Source: Plectosphaerella cucumerina
Lineage: Eukaryota; Ascomycota; Sordariomycetes; Glomerellales; Plectosphaerellaceae
NCBI GenBank assembly: GCA_020746995.1
Contig: JAGPXD010000003.1
Span: 3,534,001 to 3,598,000 of the forward strand
Length of the DNA stretch: 64,000 bases
Direction of reading: 5' to 3'
The notes under the pieces are model-generated. The model worked only from the letters and a program-made list of their open reading frames with translations, was not told where the DNA came from and searched no databases. This document shows, piece after piece, positions 45,332 to 55,710 of this stretch (the stretch's first letter is position 1; every line of letters starts with the position of its first letter). Position numbers and translations under genes: made by a program.

Positions 45332-47431
45332 TTGCCAGCCCCGAGAGCCCCTACCAGCTCTCACCGCCGAGGCCTTGCGCCAAGCATCGCCCGCCACTTC
45401 ACCGTGCCGGACAAGCGGGGGAGATTTCCAGCATTCGACAGCGACTACCGTCGCTCGATACGAGGCCTCTGTGCAGCCAGAACTTGTTTGTTCCCGGCGT
45501 CGTCCCCCGTCTGTGCAGCACTGGTGCCCCGGATACTGTATCTGCGAGTCGCATCGGCCCATCCGCTATCTCCCAGACACCGCCCGCCCGCCATCCGCAG
45601 AGGCCGGGAACCAGCGCGAGAGCGAACACCCCGGGCCCTGCAAGAGCGGATCGGCCTCTCAAAGGATGGCCCCTACCGCACCGCACCTTATTCGCAGCCC
45701 TGCTCTGCCGAGTGTGTGCCTGCGGGCCACCATAGCCAGCGTGATATCGCCCGGCATCTGGCCGCGACCCTAGGAGGATGTTTATCCGGAGTCTACCACC
45801 CGCCGCTCCCATCTTCGCTGTCGGGGGAAGCGCCTCGACCATCCCCCCAGCCCCTTGCTCACGCACGCACGCTCGCTCAGGCTCTCCTCGCTACCACACA
45901 AAATGCGATCGAGGTGACGACACCAAACATGGCAACAAGGCGGCACTCGCGAGCCCAGTGGTCGGCGGATATTACGACCCGGGAGAGCGCGCCAGTCACA
46001 GGCACCAGGCGATATTGCCCCCCCAAGAACAAGAGGACGGCCTCTGGACGTGAGTGCTTGTCGGTCGCCCGTCGTCCAATTACAGTCTGCGTCCCCCCAC
46101 TGTGTCCGAAAGCCTCAGGCACTGCACCTTGGGGACCTGCGAGGGCGACCCTGGCGGCGGCAGCACCTCGACCTCAGTGGCGCCGCCTCGCGACCTTCCA
46201 TGCAGTATTCGACAGAGTTCCACAGATCGCGTTATCTCTGGCCCGCCCAGATTGGCTTCTGCCCCGAACCAGACCCGACCCGACCAGGCCGGGCCAGGCC
46301 ACAAGTTCCACAACCCCCAGGCCAGCTATTGCTCCGCACTGCACAGCCGTGACCGACTCTTTCACCCACCGCCTGCGCGCGCTGGCGGGCAAGCGAGCAC
46401 CCCTGTTCCCCGTCGCCCAGGCCAAGCGCCGACCAGCTGGCGCTGGCACTCGCTACCCACCTGCTGCTGCTACTGTACGAGTACTGCTGCTACTGCGCGT
46501 TCCTGTCAGTGCCTGCAAGTATCATGCCCGCCATCAGCAGCCAGGATCAGGACGCGCGAACGTGGGCCATGATCCCACCGAACCGTGCAGCCCACCGTCC
46601 CCGCGGGCGTCGGGTGATTTATCAGTCAACGCTGCCCGCCCGCCCCCGGCCAACCAGAAACAGCGACACATAATGCCTACTGCTAATAGACCTCACGGCG
46701 GGATTGGCAAGATAGACAACAGATTGCGCGAGAGCCCCAGAGCATGCAGCGTCGGGGAGACATCTCCTCTCGCCGACGCAATACGGGCGGGAGCGCCCAG
46801 CAAACGCAGTGGACCTTGCAGCCTGGCGTGCCAGCCTTGGCCTCGCCTCGCCTCGTCTGGTCTCCCCTCTTCAATTTTGCCTGCATTTTGTGACACTGTC
46901 GGCCCCGTCGTCAAGCATGACCTGTGGGTTGTGAGGCCAACGAGCCCAAAAGTCCCTCCTGGCTCTTCCCGGCCCTCCCGCGGTGGCAGTACCGGCCGGA
47001 AACCTTTTCTCCCGCCCGAGCATGACCCATCTCCCCACGAGATGCACGCCCCGAGGGGCCGAGGTGGACAGGCAATGTCGCGTGTCTGTGGCTCGTTCGG
47101 ACCCTGCCGAGAAATGGCAACCCGCGCCCGGCCCGAGCTGAACGATCGGCGTCAGGCAGCCAAAGCATCGTGTACCGAGGACGAAGGGACGAATATGATT
47201 AGCCGTCTGTGCTGCTGGACCGGGCGGCACATCAGATCTTCATGCGATACGCCTCCAATAACGTCCGGCAGCCTGCCCCTCGAGTGTTCAGCCCCGATGA
47301 TCAACAGGAGGCAGTATCAACCTCGGGAACCAGACCCAGCCGTGTCACTGGTTCCTCGGCGACACTTCGATTGGACACAGCCTTCGGAGTTGCTGCCACC
47401 CGGACTGGCCGTCGAATGGAGCTCTGGTTGA
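45332..47431 (+). other. Long open frame of uncertain status (699 codons)
   Basis: This is an uninterrupted frame of 2.1 kb on the plus strand that begins with TTG. It has no recognised domain, a monotonous Pro/Arg/Ala/Ser composition, and no membrane or globular pattern. Codons such as CGA, GCA, CCA and AGA are common, unlike the C/G-ending codons that dominate the confident genes around it. That argues against translation, although the length is more than I would expect by chance in DNA of this composition. Adjacent frames in the same place are also fairly open, which points to a compositional shortage of stop codons. Not called as a gene. Confidence 0.3.
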
Positions 47432-50400
47432 GGTGTGCAGGTCTGTCCTGGCTCACAGTTCGGGGTTGCCGTAGACTCGAGTCAAGATGTCATCCACCCC
47501 TGGACACAAGTGCAGAAACACCGCAGGACACCTTTCCCTTGCCGGGCGTCACACCCTCGTGAGGGGTTGCCCATCCACGGTTCAGAAACCAGGCGTTTCT
47601 CGCTGCTTGCTTCTGAATGAAGGCACAGCAGGATGACCTCACGTCCATCTGATGCCGTGTCGCTGACGGGAGGAAGTGTTCGCTGACGACCTGAAGACCG
47701 CACACAACCAATCACGGCCAACATCATCCGCCATCCAGACCCCGCCATGCCTCAACAGGAGGTTGCGGCATGCCGCCCCCGGACGCTAGAACAACGGAAG
47801 AAGTCTGCAGAGAAGACCAAACGTGACCTGTCTGGCGCGAACGACAGGGATGCCTGGATGTGGCTGCCTTCGATGGGGGTCAGACAACCTCGATCATCAC
47901 ACCGTCAATGGATGCAATCTGCGATGAGAGCTGGAAGACCTCCCAGCAACAATGCGCCTTGTCGTCACCGGCGCTTTCACGATGTTCTGACTTCGCGGCC
48001 CGGATCTATGTCACGAATTTAGGTTATGGTTATGCTTCTCTCTGGGGCCCGGCTCGGTGCGAGCTTGCAGCGAGCCGTTTGCTGATCTCTCCAGGGGGAG
48101 GGGGGGCAATCCTGCCTATCCATCGCCAGAGCCGATTGACAAGACCCCGCGCGACGACTAGGTGCTCGGTCTTGCTTCTTGCCGTACCCATGTCTCCCCC
48201 CCTCCCCTCACACCCACCATTAACCTGGTGAACAGATCCCCCATCATTGGACGAACCAGGGCGGGTCGTCATCTGGGACCTTTGGCCACTGGGGAGGCAG
48301 GGAAGACGACGAGCAACGACGTCTGGACCGTGCGAAGCGGTCTGCAGACGCGACGCTGACCTCGCCACAGTCGAGTGCCGTTTTCGTTGGGGTGTCGTCC
48401 TCGGTGGCCGCATCACATGCTTTTTGGGCGGTTCTCACGCGTGGGGGCGGCGGTTGACAACAGGCCAGGCGAGGCATTGAGCAGCGACTCATGCGCCGCC
48501 CCTTTGGCAGATGACGGTTGTATGCTCAGGGGGCCGTGTGCGTCGGCGATGTGTGTTTTTGGTAAACACCGATCACGACTTTTCGGCGTACTCGGGTACG
48601 AGCACTTGTACACGCCAGCATTTCCTTCTTGTTCTGGGCATGGGCATGACGACGGTTCCCATGCCGAGCCAGGAGGAGAGATCCTCTCCGGTGCGTCCGC
48701 AGGCGCCACAGAAACCCAGAGGAGCGCGCCGCACCAGCGCATGTCGGTCCGCCAAGGGGCGTCACGATGGCTAGTGAAATGACGCCCAAACCCCTGGAGC
48801 ACCCAGCATGATAGACGAGCGCCACAGTCTCACCGTTTGGAGCTCGTTCACCGAGCACAGTCTCTCTGCGGCCAAGCCTCTGGCGCAACCCCTCCCTCGG
48901 AGATTTGCCAACGCGGCACTTTAGCGGCGGACGTCCGCTGGGCTGGGCGGCTGTCGTCTTTTGAGTTATCGAGGACAAAGTCAACGTTACTGACGTCCTC
49001 CTGAACTCTGTCGCCACGGTCATCTAGGAACCTGTTTCTCATCCGACCGGCCGAAAGTCTACTTGATGAAGGACGGCCCGCGACCCACGAGGATGCGAAG
49101 GCCGTCCCCCAAGCCTCCCGGCGGCCCTGTCCCATATGGGGCCTTGGCTGGCCTCGCCGGCTGGCCCTCCGGAATCCAGCGAAGCGCCTGCGGGGACCGG
49201 CCGACAACTGCAGTGCTAGCCCCAGGGTTGGCGGCGATTTTGTCGTTCTCGAACGAGAGATCGGCGGGCTTGATTGGCCGCAGCCGGCCGCGCTTGCAAC
49301 GCTGCAGCAAGCGACGCCGAAAGAAGGCATGAGTCCGCTGTGGAGAGCCCGGCCGCCAGGCCTCTGGCGTTGCCCAACCGTCTCTGGCGACTTGTCCCGC
49401 GAACCGTGGCGGGGCCGTTATGTGTCCTGGTCCAGGGAGGCAATCACCGGCAGGCCTCGCGCTACTGCAGCATCGAGGCACCCCTGACCTGCCACCAGCT
49501 TGCCGGACGAGGCGCAAGCAGGGCCCCAAGGCAAAGCTGGCCCTCAGAGGAGCCAGCCCGGAGCAACAAAGTACCCACTACTCCGGTTGAGGCTAGCAGC
49601 GAGAAGGCCGTCCGAACTCGAGTCGAGAGCACGGAAGAGCCTCTATCTGGGGATCAGGGCCGGAAATGTCGCACGCAAAATGTCGCAATCAGGGCCAAGC
49701 CGGTCTTCTGGACTCTGGAGGCTCTTTGATAAACGGGCGCTTCCGCACTCTATTCAGACAGCAGTGGGCCAGCCTGCGAGCGATATTCAAGTTAGAGCTC
49801 GTGTTCGACTTGGTGGCCCACGAGGACGCTATTCGCGCCGGTCTCTTCTTCGTCCCGACACCAGCAAACGGATGGCTTGATAGCTTGATTGATGGCTTGG
49901 ATGACCGGGCTTGCGGTTCCTGCACCAGCTCGACGCCACTGACGGGCTTTCAGGACCTTGTCCGCTCACACGTTGCAATCCCATTGTTTTTCCCCGCAAA
50001 GCCAAAGCCATCCCGGTGGCGCCCTCATGTCCATATGATCCATCCTCCTCTTCATCGGCGGCCCCCCTCCCCTCCCTTACATACATCCATCTGAGGCCAC
50101 CCCCGGACGGCGGAGGCGCTCGGTTAGAGCGACACCATCCATATTCCCGCGAGCGACCGCACTTTAAGGTTGTCGAGGGCCTCAACGCCAGTGACTAATA
50201 GAGGCCTGTGGATTTGATAATGCCAACTCGATTCCCCGACTTCTCCGCAAAACGCTAATGCGAAGGTGAGCCTGGACGATGGCCCAAAGACAAGGCCCCA
50301 GGAGCGGCACGCGACGTCCTGTAACAGAGACACGCGGTGAGACGCGGAGGCGGGCGGCAGACGACGGAAGGGCCCTTTTCTCCAGGAAGCTGGGGCCGTA

Positions 50401-53400
50401 TCCGTACCAAGTACCCTCGCCAGTGTCGCCACGATGTGCTTCCCCAGACCAGCTTCCGGGGCCGGGATCGATGTATCATGTCGGTGGGGGATGTTCCTGG
50501 TCCATGGATGCCTTTCCGACTTCTCGGTCTGTCTTGTCAGTGTCAATGACTCTGACACCTCAGCTGCACACTGCTGTGTCGGACACGGGTACGCGTGTGT
50601 GATCGACCGCGGCAGGACGCCACCGCAGATTTTTCTCCTTTCTTTTCTCTTGTGCCTTTCGACCGATCAAATCCCCAACGGCCCTCGGGAGCGTCCTCGG
50701 CCGATTGTCCACGCGGCGCCTGCTGTGGCGCCCTCCTTCAACTTGGACTCTCAACGGCGGCGGCATGTCGTCAGGTGGCGGACATGTACCGGATCCAGGG
50801 CTGATCTCTGCACCCATCTCGAGAGAGATCGCACGGCCTCCGCGTACAGCACAGCCAGTGCGCTGGCCTCCCGTGCCTCCTCCATCTCTTCTTCCCCCCG
50901 TCATCCAATGTCGGCCAAGGACCGTGCGGCATAGGTACCAGACCAGCGCATCTACACCGACCATTTCGCCGGGCCTAACGTCCGAGCGAGCATCAAAAAG
51001 TCCCCGGGACTTTGCGCTAACATTTCGGGGGGTGGACTTTTGTTTGCCTCGCTCTGCAGAATTACAGTACTTGATAATAGCGGCCTTCGGGCGAGCACAG
51101 TCGGCTTGCCAGTGCCTGGCCGACGGCCTCTGCACTGCATATGCAGACCGATCCTACCCGCCCTGCCTCTGCCAGCGCAGACTCGATACCCTCCCCACGG
51201 CTCAACCGTCTCCCCTACCCTTCCCTCCCTCCCCCATCGTGGCTCACCTGACGACGGCCTCTGCTTCCTTGGACCTTCTCGAAGGCCGCTAGGCAGCGCC
51301 GCGCGAGGCACTGCTACCACACGCAGCGCCCGTGGCGCCCGACCTGCCGTAACAAATGCGCCGTGCAGCGCGGCGCAGAGGACCACTTCAATAGCGAGCG
51401 CGGGTAGGCCACAGGGTAGCGCTGCAGCGCTGCAGGAGGGCGTGGCAGCCTCGGGTTCCGAGTGGCTCGAACGTGCCGTGGGTGAGAAGGCAAGCGGCGT
51501 GAAGGCTGTCACACGCAAACGCTCTGCATGCATGTGTCCAAGCTGCATGGATGTGTGGCCCCCCCTTTCTCACACACTCTCTCTCCGCGCCTGCACACCA
51601 CACCACCACCATCGAGTAGCAGACGGCCCCTGGTCGTGGCGGTGTCTCGAGTACCGGCGACCTGCCCCTTCTCGACCGCGTCCCTGCGTGGGGGGAAGGG
51701 AAGCAAGCTCATTACCCGGGGTTGAATGCCTCGCGCGGCCCAGAAGATCCGACGCGTGCCGATGATATCCATCGTTCCCTCCGGACGACCTCAACAACCT
51801 CGCGATGACGGACTGCGTCTGCGGGCGGTTTCGTTCGTCCCCCTCGCCCAAGGAGCTAGGCTCAGGGGAGAGTTCGTTATCAGAGATGGGGACGGGGCCA
51901 GGGCACAGGAGGAGCAGGTTCGTCCCTCGTCCTGGCATTAGTTCGCCTGCGGACCTTGCAGGGGGCCACGATGCCCATCCATTGGCATCCCGTGTCCTTT
52001 TCCCCGCGTTTTGCTCTTCGTTGCCTTTCCCAGATGCTAGCGGGCGGCCCTGCAGACCAGAGCTTCCCAACGAACCCTCGTAAAAGGGGTGTCTGGAGGG
52101 AACCGACGGCTGATCCATTCCACCTACGAACGGGGATCAGGCATGTCACCTGCGGCCGGAGGCAGCTCCTTCCCCCCCTTTGCCTCTTTCCCTTCCCTCA
52201 GAGGGTTTCCCACACCCCCCTCTTCCCGTTCCTGAGGTACCCGTACCCTTTCGATCTGACGGGGGCCTTCTCGCTGTAACGCACGAAAGGGGGGGTTCGC
52301 CTCTTGATGACTTGATACCCCGCCCCCGATCTCGACGTGCCAAGGAGGGCCCAAAAGGAAAAAGACCTGCAAGCTGGAGGCGGCCGCGTAGTTGCGCGTT
52401 CACTCCGCTGATCATGCAGATAACTAAGCGAAAGGCACGCAGGAGGAGGACGGCCGGCGCTTGCAGCCTCGCCGGGCTGTCAGCTCGAGGCACGGCAGCG
52501 GAGACGTCGCCACGAAGTGTGGTCTGCTTCTGCTTTCTGCTGTTCACCCCCCTCTTGGTCGAGATAAGAGGTTTGCGCGCGCCGCCGGCCGCGGAGAAAG
52601 GGGCACGTACGTCACTGATGCAGAGGGAAAGAGATGCGTGTGTTCGTGATAATGCGATGCTAGGGCGCGAAGGGCAGGTCGTTCGGGCGGTGCAGAACTG
52701 CAGGGACGTGCGTGCCCCCCGCCGGATGGCGGGGGGTATCGACGGCATTAGAGACCGCCTCGCCGGGGTGGTTATGTGGCCCGGCCCCCCATGTGGCTGG
52801 CTCTTCGGGCGAGGCAGGGCTGATGGCGACGACACGGCACGAGAGTAGCACGGCAGGTAGCTTTGGAGCGCGTGGACGTGCCGTGTCTTGGGGCGCGGAC
52901 CGTGCCATGGGCTTGGGAGGCGGGATGATAGGGGGTGAGCCAGGCGGGTGGGTGCCTCGTGGGCGTCGTGAGGCGGGGCGGGAGGTGAGAGGCGAGCTGT
53001 CATGTTGGGCGCGGCACGGAGACGGGGCGGTGATGGGGCTCTCGTGATGGTTGAGGTTGTACAAGGCTGTGGTGGAAGGGTGAGGATACGGGGCTGGAGG
53101 AGAGAAGCGGCGGGATGCTCACGAGGTTCCTCTGAAGGATGGAAGTTGTGCGGTATGGTCTGAAGCGGGAGAGGCTTCGTGAGAGGGCGTTGAGGAGTTA
53201 TTGGACTGGGATATCTGCGGGAGACAGCGACATGTTTGAGTAAGGAACGGCGGGATGATGAGGATCAATCGTGAACTAGATGAGGATGTTTCTAGACAAG
53301 ACTTCGTAAGTGCTAGATACTTTCGAGCGGCAGAGATCAGTCTGGCCAATATTCAGAACTTGAGTCTTTGTAATTGTTGCAAGATATTCCTCGTTGTCCA

Positions 53401-53775
53401 GCTTCGGGCCCTTCACGATGAGATTGATGTTGAGAGGCGACGGCTTCCCATTGTCATCTCCATATCGAGAGACCCGAGATGTTGAGACTGATGATTACTG
53501 GCGGCGGTGGCCATGAACGAGGTCATGAGTTAGACCTGAAGCCGCATCGTTGTATGGACAAGCATGTCACGATCGTCCATCGCCGTTGTGTAGACGACAT
53601 CACGACAGTGTTCATCATCGGCCTGCCACGGGCATCCACCCTGTGACATCCATTTACAAACACTCTGCTCAGCTGTGAACGTAAAGCAAACGGTTGTTCG
53701 CTACCTAGATATCCCAACCTCAACCCCAACGCCATGATACAAAGGACACCCTTCCGGCAATGCCTCCCTTGAGCA

Positions 53776-55710
53776 TCACCCCTTCATCCACCCACCTCTG
53801 TCCTCACTGCTCACAACCCTTGGCTCCCGTCCCAACCTCACCTGCTGCCTTTTCCACGCCACAGCGTCCGCCGCATCAGCGCGCACCAGACCTCCCGCCC
53901 GCTGCTCATACGCCAGGAAACTCGTCGCCCGGTCCAACACATCAGGACCCTCTCGCATCGCGCCCAGTACCGCGGCCGCAACAGCCGCCGCCAGCATGAC
54001 GGCCGCGCTCGTGAGGAGAACCGCCAGCCATGCCGTGTCTGGACGCATCACGAGCACGTCGGGCGTGACTGTGCCCTGTATCGTAGCCACACGCGGCCCC
54101 GTCGATATTGGGTCCCAAGGGGCGCCGGCTGCGACGGAGGAGTTAAACGTGAGCCCGCCGCCAGCCGCGAAGGGCGCGATGCTGGCTATCCAGAAGGTGT
54201 TGATGAGCTGCGTGAAGCGGCGGGAGAAGAGTACGTCGCCGATGGGATAGATGTCCGAGCCACGCCAGGTGCTGCCCTCTGCTGGGGCGGCCGAGTAGGG
54301 CGAGGTGGGGTTGGTGAGGTAGTACTCGATGGGTGTTGAGTACTGGTCCGTTCGCCACATGTTGTCCCAGTACGTCAGAGATGCTTGAACGAAGCTGGTG
54401 AAGAAGGCCGGAGCCGGGGGAATGCCCATGTTGCGGCCGCCGTCTGGATCGATACTGTCGAGGACGGTCTGGACGGTGACGTTGGCGGCGCGTGGGACGG
54501 GGCGGATGCGGATGGCCTCGCAGTCTGCATTGTGGCAGGCCAGCTCGGCCTGGACGTAACTCATTGTGAAGCTGCAGGTGGCGTTTGTGATTGCCTCGCT
54601 GGTCCAGGAGACGAAGATCATCTCGAGAGGGGTGTCGCTGAAGACGGTGTGGAGGTTGCCATAGGTCATGACTAGAGTCATCTCGTTGTAAAAGGCCATG
54701 CTGCTGGAGATGGTCTGGTTCCGGATCTCGACCCATTCCCCCAAGTCCGTTCCGGTGGTATGCGAAACGGTACACTCGGTGTACAGGTAGGATGTGTCGA
54801 CCGTCAGAGAGTAGTTGGCGCGCTGGGAGAGGTCGTCCCTCGAGGTCAAAGGAAGGCCGGCGATGGAAGAGTAGCGAACACCGTCCACGTCCGGCAGGCT
54901 GTCCACGGCGAACCAGCCATCAGCATCGCCCTGAATGCTGTCCGAAGCCTGGTACACCTCCACCATTGGTATCTTGACGTTGCCGAAGACGTCGCGTGGC
55001 GCCGTTTTGATCGACATTGGACTCGAGAGAGCAGCAGAGAAGGCCCCCGCGGCGGCGGGCAGCAACTCAGCGCCGGCCGCGCTCCGGGGACCCCCATGAG
55101 GAAATGCCGACATGAACTCGAGCAGTTGGAAATCATGCGGCTCCGAAGCCGTCGACGGAACCACCCTCATGACGCGGAGGGCGGCCTGACCTCCAAGGGG
55201 CGATAAGGCCCAGAGGCCCATGAGGAGAGGTACCAGGAGGTTAATCGTCCTGAGCGAGAACGGCGCGGTGAAAGCGCTGAACACGGTGCGACTGCTGAGA
55301 AGGTATTCGAGATGTAGGAGGGAGATGCCCCTTTCGAGCTTCCAGGCGGCGTACGATTTGAGGACATTGGCGGCCACTGCGGCAAAGGCGATGGGGAAAA
55401 TGGTTGGCCCGTAGCCAGAGGCGCTCATGAGTGTCGGGATGGGCTTTTCTGTGATGTCTTTCCCAGCGTTGATGGCAACGAGAATGCCGTAGACGAGAAA
55501 GGCGACACCAGGAAGTACAAGCATAGAGTCCCAGAAGAGCGCCCAGAGCATGCTTCCCCGTGTGCGGACGTCGAAGGCTGAGTTGTCTGGGCCATTGATG
55601 CGCGTGTCCATCTCGATGGGGTTGACGACATGATAACCGTCGCCGACAGGTAGAACTGTCGTGGACGGCACCGGCTTCCGTGTGATCATGCTTTCCCTTC
55701 TTCCCTCCAT
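53776..55710 (-). CDS. Orphan fungal membrane protein with large glycosylatable domain
   Basis: This is an intronless ORF of 644 aa that I do not recognise as a named family. Three hydrophobic segments lie near the N-terminus (about residues 55-80 MLWALFWDSMLVLPGVAFLV; 105-125 IFPIAFAAVAANVL; 155-175 INLLVPLLMGLWAL). One lies near the C-terminus (WLAVLLTSAAVMLAAAVAAAV). Between them is a domain of about 370 residues with several N-x-S/T sites (NYS, NQT, NAT, NVT, NSS) and a few Cys, suggesting a lumenal or extracellular loop. The layout resembles fungal multi-pass proteins of unknown function. The frame is open upstream to 55794, but the first ATG is at 55710 in a good context (GACCATGGA). 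Codon use matches real genes nearby. Confidence 0.78.
   Translation of the reverse strand: MEGRRESMITRKPVPSTTVLPVGDGYHVVNPIEMDTRINGPDNSAFDVRTRGSMLWALFWDSMLVLPGVAFLVYGILVAINAGKDITEKPIPTLMSASGYGPTIFPIAFAAVAANVLKSYAAWKLERGISLLHLEYLLSSRTVFSAFTAPFSLRTINLLVPLLMGLWALSPLGGQAALRVMRVVPSTASEPHDFQLLEFMSAFPHGGPRSAAGAELLPAAAGAFSAALSSPMSIKTAPRDVFGNVKIPMVEVYQASDSIQGDADGWFAVDSLPDVDGVRYSSIAGLPLTSRDDLSQRANYSLTVDTSYLYTECTVSHTTGTDLGEWVEIRNQTISSSMAFYNEMTLVMTYGNLHTVFSDTPLEMIFVSWTSEAITNATCSFTMSYVQAELACHNADCEAIRIRPVPRAANVTVQTVLDSIDPDGGRNMGIPPAPAFFTSFVQASLTYWDNMWRTDQYSTPIEYYLTNPTSPYSAAPAEGSTWRGSDIYPIGDVLFSRRFTQLINTFWIASIAPFAAGGGLTFNSSVAAGAPWDPISTGPRVATIQGTVTPDVLVMRPDTAWLAVLLTSAAVMLAAAVAAAVLGAMREGPDVLDRATSFLAYEQRAGGLVRADAADAVAWKRQQVRLGREPRVVSSEDRGGWMKG

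Larger units (their letters stand above)
41438..53775. other. 12.3 kb gene-free 5' region of the Zn2Cys6 gene
   Basis: No ORF shows a known domain or fungal-type gene structure. The longest open frame is 45332-47431 (+) and is listed separately. The proximal 400 bp carry a GGAT-type microsatellite and CT-rich leader sequence on the minus strand. The rest is GC-rich with no detectable coding bias and no transposon signature that I can see. It probably contains the leader and distal regulatory DNA of the Zn2Cys6 gene and perhaps noncoding transcripts. Its far end should hold the 3' UTR of the membrane-protein gene. Confidence 0.6.

Noticed and set aside
52146..53003. 285-codon minus-strand ORF as a gene
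   Set aside because: It has low-complexity Pro/Arg/Ser composition, no domain and no coding bias, and overlapping frames are equally open.
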